Assembly: GCA_902496335.1 (NCBI GenBank)
Contig: CABVAO010000002.1
Coordinates: 35,389 to 99,388 of the forward strand
Direction: 5' to 3'
Length of the DNA: 64,000 bases
DNA from: an uncultured Collinsella sp.
GTDB taxonomy: Bacteria; Actinomycetota; Coriobacteriia; Coriobacteriales; Coriobacteriaceae
Numbering within the stretch: position 1 is the first letter of the stretch; the number at the start of each line of letters is the position of its first letter. Of this stretch, positions 25,557-35,872 are shown in pieces. Below the pieces are notes generated by a model. It searched no databases. It was not told the origin of the DNA and worked only from the letters and a program-made list of their open reading frames with translations. The translations under genes were made by a program, and so were the position numbers.

Positions 25557-27542
25557 ATGAAGCTCGCGCTTGCACAGATCGATATGCGCCTGGGTGATAT
25601 TGAGGGCATTTGCGGCCGCATTGAGGACCAGGCTCGTCTGGCCCACGAGCGCGGGGCGCGCGTGCTGTGCGTTCCGGCTCCGCTCTTTATGGGCGCCATG
25701 CCCGGTGGCCTGGTGGGCGCTGCCGACTTTGAGCACGACATGCTTGCCGGCTTGACTGGTGTCGCCGAGCGTATCCAGGAGCTTGACATGATCTGCATCG
25801 TGCCCGCGGCGGTTTCGTTTGAGGGCCAACCGCTGCTCGACTACATGATGCTCAAGGACGGTCATGTGGTGCCGGCGCGTTCGAGCATTGCCTTGCAGCG
25901 TGGCGAGAACAACGACACGCGTTGGGCGCCGCCAGTGTTCGACGTGGACGGCGTGCGCATCGCCGTAATTTTTGACTTGGACCGCGAACTCGAGATGTTG
26001 CCGACCGGTGTTGACCTCATTGCGTATTTCCAATTCAACGCGTTTGACATGACCGACCGCGAGACTGTTGCCATTGCCGCCGTTCGCAGCGGCGCCTACC
26101 GCAAGGTCGCCTCCAAGCGCAGCGTGTGGTTTGCCTGCATGGCGCCGGTCGGTGCCTATGACGAGTCGGTGTATACCGGCGGTTCGTTTGTGCTCGACGA
26201 CTGCGGTCGCGTGGTGGCCCAGGCGCCGTGCTTTGAGGAGAGCCTGCTGGTTCAGGAGATTCAGCGCGGCGTGATGCTCGATGCCCTGGAGGATCACGAA
26301 CTGCCCGAGTTCCGTTCCGAGGAGTGGCTGTGGCAGGCGCTGGTGCTCGCCGTGCGCGACAACGCCCGAGCCCACGGTGCGTCGCGTGCTGTGGTGGCAC
26401 TCGAGGGTGACTTGCCGTCGTCCCTGCTGGCGGCGCTGGCCGTCGACGCTCTGGGCCCGCGCAATGTGATTGGCCTGGTGCTGGGGCGCAACCGTATCTT
26501 TACGCCGGCGCAGGAAGAAGCCGAGGCTGCCCGCTGTGCCGCCGTCCGCGCCATCGCCGAGCGTCTGCACATTCGCACCGTCGAGCGCGATGCACCGGAT
26601 GCGGCGCGCGTGCTCGATCGCGACGTGTCGGCGGGCGATGCCGAGCGCCTGCGCTCGCGCACGCTGGGCCTGATGCTGGAGGATACGGCGCTCGAGCTGG
26701 GTGCGATGGCGCTGAGCCCGCTGTCCAAAACCGAGTACGCGCTGGCGGCGCCGGCGCTTTGCGGCGGCTACCAGGGCGACTTTGCGCCCTTTGGCGATGT
26801 GTACCTGTCGACGCTTGAGTTTGTGGCGCGTGTGCGCAACCGCACGTCTGCCGTGGTGCCCCAAGAGCTCGTGACGCTCAACGCAGTGGAAGATTGTATG
26901 GAGCGCGTGCTGGCGCAGGCGCTCTCGACGCTCGACGGTCCGGTCGATATGCTCGACCGTGCGGCACAGCTGCTCGGCGGGCTTGAGCCGGGTGAGGTCG
27001 ATGGCGCGCTCGAGGCGCACGTGGACCGCAATCGATCTTTCGACGACATCCCGATGGCCGCTGGCAAGCCTGAGGCCTGCTCGCTGCTGCTGATGCTCGT
27101 TCGACAGGGTGAGGCTGCCCGCCGCATGTTGCCGATGGCGCCGATCGTCTCGGCCCGTTCGTTTGCCGAGCGTGCCTGGCCGTATATGCTCGCGTGGTCC
27201 GACCTGGGGCTTAACGGCAAGGAGCGTATGACGGTCGATTCGCTGGCGCGCGCCGAGGTGCGCCGTTTTGCTGACGAGGATACGAGCGAGCGCGTGCGAA
27301 ACGAGATGATGGGCGTGCTGGGCGAGCTACTGGGTATTTCGCCCGAGCAAATGGAGGAGCTGCGCTCTGAGGACGGTCAGCGTCGTTTACACGAGGGAAT
27401 GAAAAAGTTCGAGGGCGAGGTTCAGGACGCCATCGATAAGATGATGGGCGGCCAGGGTGGCCCGCAGGGTGGGCCCCAGGGTGGCCCGATGCCGCATCCG
27501 CCGGTTGATCCCCGACAATTTCCGTTCTTCTCTCAGAACTAG
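25557..27542 (+). CDS. NAD+ synthetase-like protein with degenerate active sites
   Basis: 661 residues from ATG 25557 (GGAAAGGG upstream). It has the layout of glutamine-dependent NAD synthetase: a nitrilase-like domain (about 1-260), then an NadE-like domain (about 270-520) with SPLSKTEYAL and GDFAPFGDVYLSTLEFVARV. The key residues are lost, however. The PEL catalytic Glu motif is CVPAPLFMG, the nucleophile Cys region reads AVIFDLDRE, and the pyrophosphatase loop SGGxDS is replaced by LEGDLPSS. A C-terminal extension ends in Gly-Gly-Pro-Gln repeats. It is probably a non-catalytic homologue; its function is unknown. Confidence 0.75.
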   Translation: MKLALAQIDMRLGDIEGICGRIEDQARLAHERGARVLCVPAPLFMGAMPGGLVGAADFEHDMLAGLTGVAERIQELDMICIVPAAVSFEGQPLLDYMMLKDGHVVPARSSIALQRGENNDTRWAPPVFDVDGVRIAVIFDLDRELEMLPTGVDLIAYFQFNAFDMTDRETVAIAAVRSGAYRKVASKRSVWFACMAPVGAYDESVYTGGSFVLDDCGRVVAQAPCFEESLLVQEIQRGVMLDALEDHELPEFRSEEWLWQALVLAVRDNARAHGASRAVVALEGDLPSSLLAALAVDALGPRNVIGLVLGRNRIFTPAQEEAEAARCAAVRAIAERLHIRTVERDAPDAARVLDRDVSAGDAERLRSRTLGLMLEDTALELGAMALSPLSKTEYALAAPALCGGYQGDFAPFGDVYLSTLEFVARVRNRTSAVVPQELVTLNAVEDCMERVLAQALSTLDGPVDMLDRAAQLLGGLEPGEVDGALEAHVDRNRSFDDIPMAAGKPEACSLLLMLVRQGEAARRMLPMAPIVSARSFAERAWPYMLAWSDLGLNGKERMTVDSLARAEVRRFADEDTSERVRNEMMGVLGELLGISPEQMEELRSEDGQRRLHEGMKKFEGEVQDAIDKMMGGQGGPQGGPQGGPMPHPPVDPRQFPFFSQN

Positions 27543-27550
27543 GTCGCTGC

Positions 27551-27648
27551 GCGCCCGCCAGAGCGGCAATCTGCCTTTCAATCGTCGGACATGACCGCCA
27601 GGTCAATGCCCTCCTCTTTCAAGGCACCTTGCTCGCTCTGGCGGGCGC
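27551..27648. repeat. 15-bp inverted repeat upstream of ruvC
   Basis: GCGCCCGCCAGAGCG (27551-27565) and CGCTCTGGCGGGCGC (27634-27648) are exact inverted copies, 68 bases apart, in the 242-base gap before ruvC. The arms could form a long-range stem. No T-tract follows. Confidence 0.55.
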
Positions 27649-27784
27649 TCGCTTGCGTATACTCAACCTACAATTCGATCTCGGCTGACTTATAGGGCTA
27701 GCGTTGTGTTATTCTAGAACAGACGTTCGTGAATGATGCGCGGGGCCTTGTCTTGCGCTGTGCTTGTGGCGAGGGGAGGTCGGC

Positions 27785-28306
27785 TTGGTTATCTTGGGCA
27801 TTGACCCCGGTTTGGCTCATACGGGTTGGGGGATTATCGAGGAGCGGCGTGGCGAGGTTCGCTGCCGTGCCTATGGCTGCATCGAGACCAGTGCCGGAAG
27901 TCCGCTCGCGGTGCGCCTGTCGCATATCGCCCATGACCTTAAGGATGTCGTTGAGCGTTATCGACCCGACACGGCTGCTGTCGAGAGCATCTACTTTGGC
28001 GCCAACGTTCGTTCGGCCATCCCCACGGCGCATGCCCGCGGTGCTGCACTCGTCGCACTTTCGGAATGCGCGCTCGAGATTGGCGAGTACACGCCCATGC
28101 AGATCAAACAGGCCGTGGTGGGCACTGGCGCCGCGGACAAGCGGCAGGTCGCCTACATGGTACGCACACTCACACAGCTCGATCACGACCCGCATCCCGA
28201 CCATGCCGCCGATGCCCTGGCCTGCGCCATCTGCCACGTAAACCTCAGCCGCACCCGCGCCCTCACCGGTGGCGAGTTCTATCAACAGAGAGGAACCGGA
28301 TACTGA
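27785..28306 (+). CDS. ruvC: Holliday junction endonuclease RuvC
   Basis: 173 residues from TTG 27785, placed by GGAGG (27775-27779) five bases upstream; the frame is open a little further but without a better site. The catalytic acidic residues are visible in ILGIDPGLAHTGWG (Asp), AVESIYFG (Glu) and HPDHAADALACA (two Asp). It resolves Holliday junctions with RuvAB. Its TGA overlaps the ruvA ATG by one base, which indicates translational coupling. Confidence 0.95.
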   Translation: MVILGIDPGLAHTGWGIIEERRGEVRCRAYGCIETSAGSPLAVRLSHIAHDLKDVVERYRPDTAAVESIYFGANVRSAIPTAHARGAALVALSECALEIGEYTPMQIKQAVVGTGAADKRQVAYMVRTLTQLDHDPHPDHAADALACAICHVNLSRTRALTGGEFYQQRGTGY

Positions 28307-28926
28307 TGATTTCCCAGCTCCACGGAACGCTTGTCGAGGCCACGATGAGCTCTGCTGTCGTCGATGTGTCGGGCGTTGGCTTTGAGCTCGGCATCTCGGG
28401 CAGCACTGCGGCCACGTTGCCGACGCCCGGCGGCGAGGTCCGCCTCTACACGCGTATGCAGGTGCGCGAGGACGCCATGACACTTTTCGGTTTTTCCTCA
28501 AAGGATGAGCGCACGATGTTCGACCGGCTCGTGTCCGTTTCGGGCGTTGGCCCGCGCCTGGCGCTCGCCGTGCTTTCCACCTATACCGTGGGGCAGCTGT
28601 ATTCGCTGGTGATGGCCGAGGACGACAAGGGCATGGCCAAGGTACCCGGTGTGGGCAAAAAGACAGCTCAGCGCCTGATCCTGGAACTCAAGAGCACCTT
28701 TGCCAAGGATAAGGGCTTTGTGCCGGTCGACGTGATTCCCGGCCAGGTTGCGATGCCGGTTCCCGCCGCCGCTCCTTCGGCGATCGATGATGCCCGTGCG
28801 GCGCTCCTTTCCATGGGCTTTAGCCTGCAGGAGACCGATGTTGCCCTGAGCGGGTATGATGGGCAGAATATGCGTGTCGAGGATCTGCTCGGCGCGGCGC
28901 TTAAGCGACTCGGAATGGATGCGTGA
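28306..28926 (+). CDS. ruvA: Holliday junction helicase subunit RuvA
   Basis: 206 residues. It begins [12 protein letters not shown] with an OB-fold, followed by two helix-hairpin-helix motifs ([17 protein letters not shown] and [20 protein letters not shown]) that grip the four-way junction. The C-terminal domain III ([21 protein letters not shown]) contacts RuvB. The ATG overlaps the ruvC stop, and its own TGA overlaps the ruvB start. Confidence 0.96.
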   Translation: MISQLHGTLVEATMSSAVVDVSGVGFELGISGSTAATLPTPGGEVRLYTRMQVREDAMTLFGFSSKDERTMFDRLVSVSGVGPRLALAVLSTYTVGQLYSLVMAEDDKGMAKVPGVGKKTAQRLILELKSTFAKDKGFVPVDVIPGQVAMPVPAAAPSAIDDARAALLSMGFSLQETDVALSGYDGQNMRVEDLLGAALKRLGMDA

Positions 28927-29993
28927 TGTGGGAAGCCGATGACTCTCAGGACCTGTGGGCGACGCCCGGCAACTCGCCGGCGGCATCCATGGCGCACGGC
29001 GAGCGCATGGTGGGCTCGGAGCTGACGGCCGAGGACCTCGATGTCGACCGCACTTTGCGCCCCCAGCGCCTGGACGATTACTGTGGTCAGGAGCACATCA
29101 AGCAGAGCCTGCGCGTGTTGATCGAAGCGGCGCAGAGCCGTGGCGAGACGCTCGACCACGTGATCTTCTCGGGTCCTCCGGGCCTGGGCAAGACCACGCT
29201 GGCCACCGTTATCGCCAACGAGCTGGGCGCTCAGATCAAGACCACGAGTGGCCCTGCCATCGCGCGCACGGGCGACCTGGCGGCCATCCTTACTAACTTG
29301 CAGCCGGGTGATGTGCTGTTTATCGACGAGATCCACCGCCTCAACCGTTCGGTCGAGGAGGTCCTGTACCCCGCGATGGAGGACTTTGCCCTCGATATCG
29401 TGATTGGCAAGGGTCCGGCGGCGCGCTCGATTCGCCTGGATATTCCCAAGTTTACGCTGGTAGCGGCAACGACCCGCTCAGGCATGTTGACCGGCCCGTT
29501 GCGCGACCGCTTTGGCATTTCGTATCGCCTGGATTACTACACGGTCGAGGAGCTCGCGCAGATTGTGACGCGCTCGGCGACTATCCTGGGCGTGACGATC
29601 GACCATCCCAGTGCACTCGAGATCGGCTCGCGTTCGCGCGGCACGCCACGTCTTGCCAACCGCCTTCTCAAGCGCGTGCGCGATTACGTACAGGTGCGTG
29701 GCAGCGGCCCTATCGAGCTCGATATCTGCCGCCAGGCGCTCGAGTTCTTCGAGATCGACGAGCTCGGTCTGGACTGGATGGATATTCGTATCTTGGAGAC
29801 GCTTGCCAAGACGTTCTCCGGCCGTGCTGTAGGCCTGACGACCCTTGCCAGTGCGGTGGGCGAGGACCCGGGCACGCTCGAGGATGTCTATGAGCCCTAT
29901 TTGCTGCAGTGCGGGTTGATGATTCGTACGCCGCAGGGCCGTCAGGCAACCCTTCGCACCTTTGAGCACCTGGGGATTGAACCTACCGTTTAG
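28926..29993 (+). CDS. ruvB: Holliday junction branch-migration ATPase RuvB
   Basis: 355 residues from ATG 28926, which shares one base with the ruvA TGA; a GTG one codon earlier is an alternative. AAA+ motifs are Walker [13 protein letters not shown], Walker [12 protein letters not shown], sensor AATTRSGML and arginine finger GPLRDRFG. The C-terminal winged helix is [25 protein letters not shown]. It is the third gene of a tight ruvCAB unit. Confidence 0.97.
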   Translation: MWEADDSQDLWATPGNSPAASMAHGERMVGSELTAEDLDVDRTLRPQRLDDYCGQEHIKQSLRVLIEAAQSRGETLDHVIFSGPPGLGKTTLATVIANELGAQIKTTSGPAIARTGDLAAILTNLQPGDVLFIDEIHRLNRSVEEVLYPAMEDFALDIVIGKGPAARSIRLDIPKFTLVAATTRSGMLTGPLRDRFGISYRLDYYTVEELAQIVTRSATILGVTIDHPSALEIGSRSRGTPRLANRLLKRVRDYVQVRGSGPIELDICRQALEFFEIDELGLDWMDIRILETLAKTFSGRAVGLTTLASAVGEDPGTLEDVYEPYLLQCGLMIRTPQGRQATLRTFEHLGIEPTV

Positions 29994-30137
29994 GGCGCTT
30001 TGTTTTGGCGGGCTGTTGGGCTATCGCTGGGCATCGGGTAAACATATCGCCGTTCATCGGTTATGGGCGTTTTACTATTGCGCGCCCGTGCTATGCTGAA
30101 TTGGTCTTTTTCTCATTCGGTAACGAAAGGACCGCCC

Positions 30138-31805
30138 ATGCCTACTGACATCGAAATCGCACGTTCTGTCACGCCACTGCCTATTACCGAGGTGGCCAAG
30201 AACGCCGGCGTCGACGTTAAGCACCTTATTCCGTACGGCTTCGACAAGGCTAAGGTCGACTATTCACTGCTCAACGAGCCGACTGATCACCAGGCCAAGC
30301 TCGTCCTCGTGACCGCTATCAACCCAACGCCCGCGGGCGAGGGCAAGACCACCACGACCATCGGTCTGGCCGACGGCCTGCGTCGTCGCGGCGTCAAGAG
30401 TGCCGTTGCCCTGCGCGAGCCTTCGCTCGGCCCCGTCTTTGGCGTTAAGGGCGGTGCTGCCGGCGGCGGCTGGGCTCAGGTCATCCCCATGGAGGATATC
30501 AACCTGCACTTTACCGGCGACTTCCACGCTATCGGTGCCGCCAATAACCTGCTGGCCGCCATGCTTGATAACCACATCCAGCAGGGCAATCAGCTCGGTA
30601 TTGACGTTAAACGCATCACTTGGAAGCGCGTCGTCGATATGAACGACCGTCAGCTGCGCCACGTCATCGACGGCATTGGCGGTAAGGCCCAGGGCGTGCC
30701 GCGCGAGGACGGCTTCGATATCACCGTCGCCTCCGAGGTCATGGCAATCCTGTGCCTGTCCACGAGCATCAACGATCTTAAGGAGCGCTTGGGCGAGATC
30801 GTTGTCGGCTACAGCTATGCCGGCGAGCCCGTCCGTGCCCGCGACCTCAAGGCCCAGGGTGCCATGGCCGCGTTGCTTAAAGACGCGCTCAAGCCCAATC
30901 TGGTGCAAACGCTCGAGGGCACGCCCGCGTTTGTCCACGGCGGTCCCTTCGCCAACATTGCTCACGGCTGCAACTCTATCATGGCCACGCGTATGGCGAT
31001 GCGCTTTGGCGATGTTGCCATTACCGAGGCCGGCTTTGGCGCCGACCTGGGTGCCGAGAAGTTCCTCGATATCAAGTGCCGCATGACGGGCGTTCGCCCC
31101 AGCGCCGTCGTGATCGTCGCTACCGCTCGTGCGCTTAAGTACAACGGTGGCGTCGCCAAGGCCGATCTCAACGAGGAGAACCTCGAGGCACTCAAGGCTG
31201 GCATGCCCAACCTGTTGCGTCACGTCGACAACATCCAGAACGTATATGGTCTGCCCTGCGTGGTCGCCATCAATCGCTTCCCGACGGACACCGAGGCCGA
31301 GCTTGCTCTCATCGAGTCCGAGTGCCAGAAGCTCGGCGTCAACGTTAAGCTTTCCGAGGTCTGGGCCAAGGGCGGCGAGGGCGCGCTCGAGCTTGCCGAT
31401 GAGGTCATGCGTCTGATTGAGCAGCCGAGCGAGCTCAAGTTTGCCTATGAGGACGGCGCTGATGTCGCTGATGCCCTCGAGGCCGTTGCCACCAAGGTCT
31501 ACCGCGCCGACGGCGTTGACTTTACGCCGGCCGCCAAGCGCCAGCTCGCCGAGCTGCGCGAGAATGGCTTTGGCAACCTGCCGGTGTGCGTCGCCAAGAC
31601 GCAGTACAGCTTTAGCGACAACGCCAAGGCCCTGGGCGCTCCCGAGAACTTCCGCATCACCGTGCGTGAGCTCAAGGTTTCTGCCGGCGCCCACTTTGTG
31701 GTCGCGCTGACCGGCAGTGTTCTGACCATGCCTGGTCTGCCCAAGGTGCCCGCGGCCGAAAACATCGACGTCGACAACGACGGCGACATCACCGGCCTGT
31801 TCTAA
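30138..31805 (+). CDS. fhs: Formate--tetrahydrofolate ligase
   Basis: 555 residues, the standard length. It makes 10-formyl-THF from formate, ATP and THF. The start ATG 30138 has AAAGGA upstream. The ATP loop is [18 protein letters not shown]; other signatures are [36 protein letters not shown] and [15 protein letters not shown]. It works with FchA and FolD, encoded at 41.6-43.1 kb in this window. A terminator follows directly. Confidence 0.97.
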   Translation: MPTDIEIARSVTPLPITEVAKNAGVDVKHLIPYGFDKAKVDYSLLNEPTDHQAKLVLVTAINPTPAGEGKTTTTIGLADGLRRRGVKSAVALREPSLGPVFGVKGGAAGGGWAQVIPMEDINLHFTGDFHAIGAANNLLAAMLDNHIQQGNQLGIDVKRITWKRVVDMNDRQLRHVIDGIGGKAQGVPREDGFDITVASEVMAILCLSTSINDLKERLGEIVVGYSYAGEPVRARDLKAQGAMAALLKDALKPNLVQTLEGTPAFVHGGPFANIAHGCNSIMATRMAMRFGDVAITEAGFGADLGAEKFLDIKCRMTGVRPSAVVIVATARALKYNGGVAKADLNEENLEALKAGMPNLLRHVDNIQNVYGLPCVVAINRFPTDTEAELALIESECQKLGVNVKLSEVWAKGGEGALELADEVMRLIEQPSELKFAYEDGADVADALEAVATKVYRADGVDFTPAAKRQLAELRENGFGNLPVCVAKTQYSFSDNAKALGAPENFRITVRELKVSAGAHFVVALTGSVLTMPGLPKVPAAENIDVDNDGDITGLF

Positions 31806-31831
31806 GCCTGCTGTCCATAGCTGCTAGCCCG

Positions 31832-31868
31832 CCCCGTCGCGCCTACCAAGGCTCGGCGGGGCTTTTTG
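31832..31868 (+). terminator. Terminator after fhs
   Basis: GCCCCGTCGCGCC (31832-31844) pairs with GGCTCGGCGGGGC (31851-31863), with one mismatch and one wobble, then TTTTT. Confidence 0.82.
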
Positions 31869-31985
31869 ATCCTTAGGCACGCGCATGTCTTGTAGATACC
31901 GGCGGGCTTTGCCCATCATAGGCTTTTGCGCGGGTAGAATGCATGGATAACTTGATGCTTGCAGGCGACGGAAAGGAAACGTTGC

Positions 31986-32969
31986 ATGGACCAGGACAAG
32001 ACGACCGTGATGGGCGGCTACGGTTCCGCGCAGGCTGGCGATAGCGCCGATGCGACTCGCGTTGTTTCCAACCCCGGTTATACCGACCCCGCCGCGACGC
32101 AGACGTCTGCCGAACCCACACGGGTTATAGGCTACGGCGATACACCACGGGATCCGTTTGATTATGCACCGCAGGACCCGTATGACAATGCGGCGCCGGA
32201 CCCGTATGGCAATGCGGCGACAGATGCTTATAACAACCTGCCGCATAATCCCATTCCGCAGCCTCAGCAGACGACGTATATGCCGCGTACGGCGCAGGTC
32301 CAGTCTCGTTATGAGTCGCGCGATCCGCATGCGTGCCAGCCGTATCGCGAGTATCCCAAATCGATTCCGCAGTATGGTGAGGACGAGGAGAAGGCACCGT
32401 CGCGTTCGTCGAGCGTGATCAAGAAAATCCTGATTGTGCTGGCGATCTTCTTTGCCTTGTCGATCGTGTTCGCCATCGTGTCGGGCATGCTCAACAAGCG
32501 GGGCGCCACGACCGATGCCACGACCGAGCAGGCCGAGACCACCCAGTCTGCTGCCGTCGACCTGAGCGATATCCCGGGACAGTACTGGTCCAACGCCAAG
32601 AAGCTCCTCAAGTCGCGCGGAGCCGACCTTTCGAACGCCGTGATTCTGACCGACGATGGCTCAACGCCCGTCATCGATTCCAACTGGGTTGTTACGAATG
32701 CCTACTATAACGACAACGGCAACCTGGAGATTCAGCTCACGCACAAGAACAGCTATGGCAACTCGTCCGGCGGCCAAAGCGGTACCGACAGCTCGAGCTC
32801 CAATACGCTGGAGGACTTGAGCAACAAGGCGCAGGAGTTGGGAGATAAGGCGCAAGAGCTGGGCGATACGGCACAAAACCTGGGTGATACTGCTCAGAAT
32901 CTGGGCGATATGGCTACCAATGCCTGGGACGCTCTGCAAAACGGCATTTCGGGCGCACAGGGTAACTAG
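31986..32969 (+). CDS. Single-pass membrane protein with tandem repeats, function unknown
   Basis: 327 residues from ATG 31986 (AAAGGAA upstream). The N-terminal cytoplasmic half is Asp/Pro/Tyr/Asn-rich with degenerate octapeptides such as DPYDNAAP and DPYGNAAT, encoded by 24-bp DNA repeats near 32150-32228. One transmembrane helix lies at about 146-168 (KKILIVLAIFFALSIVFAIV). The outer half has DIPGQYWSNAKKLLKSRGAD, which may be a small folded domain. It ends in four seven-residue repeats of the form AQELGD (21-bp DNA repeats, 32827-32912) resembling an amphipathic coil. No family is recognised. Confidence 0.75.
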   Translation: MDQDKTTVMGGYGSAQAGDSADATRVVSNPGYTDPAATQTSAEPTRVIGYGDTPRDPFDYAPQDPYDNAAPDPYGNAATDAYNNLPHNPIPQPQQTTYMPRTAQVQSRYESRDPHACQPYREYPKSIPQYGEDEEKAPSRSSSVIKKILIVLAIFFALSIVFAIVSGMLNKRGATTDATTEQAETTQSAAVDLSDIPGQYWSNAKKLLKSRGADLSNAVILTDDGSTPVIDSNWVVTNAYYNDNGNLEIQLTHKNSYGNSSGGQSGTDSSSSNTLEDLSNKAQELGDKAQELGDTAQNLGDTAQNLGDMATNAWDALQNGISGAQGN

Positions 32970-32981
32970 CTGTTAAGCGGG

Positions 32982-34163
32982 CTACAGCTGCTCTGCCGGA
33001 CGGTCGGGCGAGCTAAAGCCCGAGTCAAACGTAACGACGCATGATGCATCGGGCCGGCGCTCGTGCACGATGCGCGTGACGAGCTCCAGTAGCTCTTCGT
33101 CGGATATGTCAAAGCCGTCGGGACGCACCAGGTCAAACGAAACAAAGCCGTCGTGCTCGTGCAGGTCGTGGATGGAAAGCGCAGGGTCGATCTGCGCTAC
33201 GCCGCGCTTTACCCAGCCGCGCAGGTCGTCACCGGTTGTTGCAATGGGGTCGCAGTGCAGCGTAATGCCAATGCCCATCTGGCGTTTGATGTCGTGTTCG
33301 ATGGTGTCCAGAATCTCGTGGTGCTCAAAGGCATCGCCCTCGCCGGGCATTTCCACGTGTGCGCTGGCAAACTGACGGCCGGGGCCGTAGTCATGCACCA
33401 TGAGGTCGTGCGTGCCTAGAACCTGGGGGTATGACATGATCCTGTCGCGGATTTCCTGGACGAGCTTGGGGTCGGGCGCTTGCCCCAACAGCGGGCTGAT
33501 GGCGTCGCGCACCAGGCCCATGCCGCTGATGCAAATGAAGATGCCCACGCCCAGGCCTGCCCAGCCGTCGAGATCAAAGCCGGTCGCTTGCGAAATAAGC
33601 GCCGCCGCCAAGACCGAGCCCGAGGTGATGACGTCATTCTTGGAGTCCTGTGCCGTGGCGATGAGCGTCTCGGAATCGATGCGGTTGCCCAGCGTGCGGT
33701 TGAATGCCGCCATCCAGAGCTTAACGAGCATGGACAAGACGAGGGCGGCTAAGGAGAGCACCGAATATGCAGTGGGGGAAGGCTTGATGATCTTAGTGAC
33801 CGACTCGAGAATCAGGTTGATGCCGACGGCGCAAACCAGGACGGCGACAAACAGACCGGCCAGGTACTCGTAGCGGCCGTGGCCATAAGGGTGGCCCTCG
33901 TCTGCCGGGCGGCTGGCAAGGCGGAACCCGAGCAGACTCACGATGTTGCTCGAGGCATCGGAGAGGTTGTTGAAAGCGTCGGCGATGAGGGAGACGGAGC
34001 CGGCGAGCAGACCCGCGATGCCCTTGGCCAGGCACAGGGTGATGTTGAGGCCAATGCAGACGAGGCTTGCGGAAAAGCCCGCGTTGGTGCGGCAAGATGC
34101 ATCGACCGGCTCGCCCTCGCTGCCGGGAACAAGCGTATGTACCAGCCGATTTACAAATAGCAT
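32982..34163 (-). CDS. Cation diffusion facilitator family transporter
   Basis: 393 residues from ATG at 34163, with GAGGA eight bases upstream; the frame is open further out but without a site. It has six transmembrane helices. The metal-binding residues are in IADAFNNLSDASS (helix 2) and QDSKNDVITSGSVL (helix 5), with HPYGHGRYEYLAGL between. A cytoplasmic ferredoxin-like domain follows (HDLMVHDYGPGRQFASAHVE). About 80 further residues (SIHDLHEHDGFVSFDLVRPD) form an unusual C-terminal extension. It exports Zn(II), Mn(II) or similar ions. It is divergent from a zinc-ribbon protein gene. Confidence 0.9.
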   Translation of the reverse strand: MLFVNRLVHTLVPGSEGEPVDASCRTNAGFSASLVCIGLNITLCLAKGIAGLLAGSVSLIADAFNNLSDASSNIVSLLGFRLASRPADEGHPYGHGRYEYLAGLFVAVLVCAVGINLILESVTKIIKPSPTAYSVLSLAALVLSMLVKLWMAAFNRTLGNRIDSETLIATAQDSKNDVITSGSVLAAALISQATGFDLDGWAGLGVGIFICISGMGLVRDAISPLLGQAPDPKLVQEIRDRIMSYPQVLGTHDLMVHDYGPGRQFASAHVEMPGEGDAFEHHEILDTIEHDIKRQMGIGITLHCDPIATTGDDLRGWVKRGVAQIDPALSIHDLHEHDGFVSFDLVRPDGFDISDEELLELVTRIVHERRPDASCVVTFDSGFSSPDRPAEQL

Positions 34164-34381
34164 AGCGGTCGTCCTCACAATCATGTTTAAGGGGATAGTG
34201 TAGCTCGCACGGGGGCGCCGTGCGCCGATGCTCAGAAAATGCAGCAATAGTCTGCCGGTGCTAACGAGCGAGACTTCTCGTCTGCCTGGGTGGTCCATTT
34301 TGGGCCACATGGGTATGGGCATGTGCCTGCTTGCTCGACATACTTAATGTCGACAGCCCCTGTGCAAAGGAGGACGTTTCC

Positions 34382-35719
34382 ATGGACGAGATGTTTGCCA
34401 TTAAATGTCAAAACTGCGGCGGCCCTATGTACTCGCACCAGGCTAAGCGCAGCTTTGAGTGCGCCTATTGCGGCACGGTGGTTCCGTGGCAGGCGGACGC
34501 CGGAGAGCCCAAGAGCGCTTTGGGTATTCGCCATACGCCGTTGACGGTGGTGGATGGACTGCTCAAACTCACGCATGTGTCGCAACTCGAGCGCCCGCAG
34601 GACCCGGACTGGTATTTCTTCAATGCGCACTGGCGCAATCAGTCGGTCCTGGAACATCTGCTGTGGGAGGATCGCGGCACGGCGCAGGAGTTCCAAGAGG
34701 CCACGCATGTGAGCATTCCTTGCCCCTTCTGCGGAGCGTCCTTTGAGGGCGAGTCAACGCAGCGTGTGTTTGAGTGCCCGTCCTGCGGCAACAAGATCGG
34801 CATTGCCGACCTGCTCAAGCCCGGTACCTTCAGCAAGCGCCTGACCATGGGCGTTGGTGCGGAGTATGTGCCCGAGCAGGGTATTCCCTGCGAAATCTCG
34901 CCGCAGCAGGCACGTGCCAACGCGCTGCAGCTGGTGCGCCAGTATCCGGATGCCTTTGCCGGGCACGACGTGGAAGACGCGATCCAAAACGACATGATGC
35001 TCTTCTATTTCCCCATGGCGCTGGCGGACTTGCGCATGATGGCGAGCTTCCCGGGCAAGGGCCTGAGCAAGGAGGCCTTGGTGTACTACGAGGTGCTCGA
35101 CTGGGCATACCCCAGGGCAAACTACCTGGACGTTCGCCTCATGGGCATTTTGGAGCCGTGGGACTTTGCCAAGGTCGGTCCGTTCGATCCCGCCATGCAG
35201 GAAGGTGACTTTCGCGTTGTCTCAGTCGATGCGTCTACCAAGGACCAGGTGGTCATTGATAAGTTGGCGCTCGACGTTGCGGGCAACGACGCCGAGGCTG
35301 TACTGGGGCTCAATAAAAAGAGCATTCGCATGTGGGCGCGCAAGGCCCGCAAACATAAGGACGGCCTGGTGATGGTGCCGGTCTACTTTGTCGATCGTCC
35401 GGCGACAGACGGCCGCGATGGCGAGCAGGTGCGCATTGCCGTAAACGGCCAGACGGGCCGCGCGGCCGCGGTGGTGTTTAGCGACAAGCGCGAAACGCAT
35501 ATCGTGGCGTCGCTCAGCCCGAGCCTGCATCTGTCCGGCGAGAGCACCGTGCACGCCACGCCCGTCGAGGTCAAATACGTTAAATCGCCCTTCCTGTACC
35601 AGATCGTGCGCCGTGGAGGCGGCGAGCAACCGCGCCAGGTTGCAGCCGCCGTCGAGGGTTCCTACCGAGAGGAGAAGCCCAAACGCCGCGGTCTGCTGGG
35701 TGCGCTATTTGGGAAGTAG
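34382..35719 (+). CDS. Double zinc-ribbon protein, function unknown
   Basis: 445 residues from ATG 34382, eight bases after AAAGGAGG. Two rubredoxin-like zinc ribbons are clear: IKCQNCGGP...FECAYCGT (Cys 9, 12, 27, 30) and IPCPFCGAS...FECPSCGN (about 114-134). The C-terminal two thirds have no transmembrane segment or known catalytic motif, and the tail is basic (EEKPKRRGLLGALFG). I do not recognise a family. Divergence from a metal-ion CDF transporter gene suggests, but does not prove, a link to metal homeostasis. Confidence 0.75.
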   Translation: MDEMFAIKCQNCGGPMYSHQAKRSFECAYCGTVVPWQADAGEPKSALGIRHTPLTVVDGLLKLTHVSQLERPQDPDWYFFNAHWRNQSVLEHLLWEDRGTAQEFQEATHVSIPCPFCGASFEGESTQRVFECPSCGNKIGIADLLKPGTFSKRLTMGVGAEYVPEQGIPCEISPQQARANALQLVRQYPDAFAGHDVEDAIQNDMMLFYFPMALADLRMMASFPGKGLSKEALVYYEVLDWAYPRANYLDVRLMGILEPWDFAKVGPFDPAMQEGDFRVVSVDASTKDQVVIDKLALDVAGNDAEAVLGLNKKSIRMWARKARKHKDGLVMVPVYFVDRPATDGRDGEQVRIAVNGQTGRAAAVVFSDKRETHIVASLSPSLHLSGESTVHATPVEVKYVKSPFLYQIVRRGGGEQPRQVAAAVEGSYREEKPKRRGLLGALFGK

Positions 35720-35872
35720 GGGAGTAGCACCGGTTGTTGCCGTAAGGTGATGGCCGGGGGTGCGGGGCAGCTCTCAGGAGTGCGGGCTGCCGTCTGATTG
35801 TTTGAGGGTGCCAGATGTAAATAAACAGTGGAGCGGCTGCAAAAGAGCCTCCTCACTGGGTAAAATCAGATT

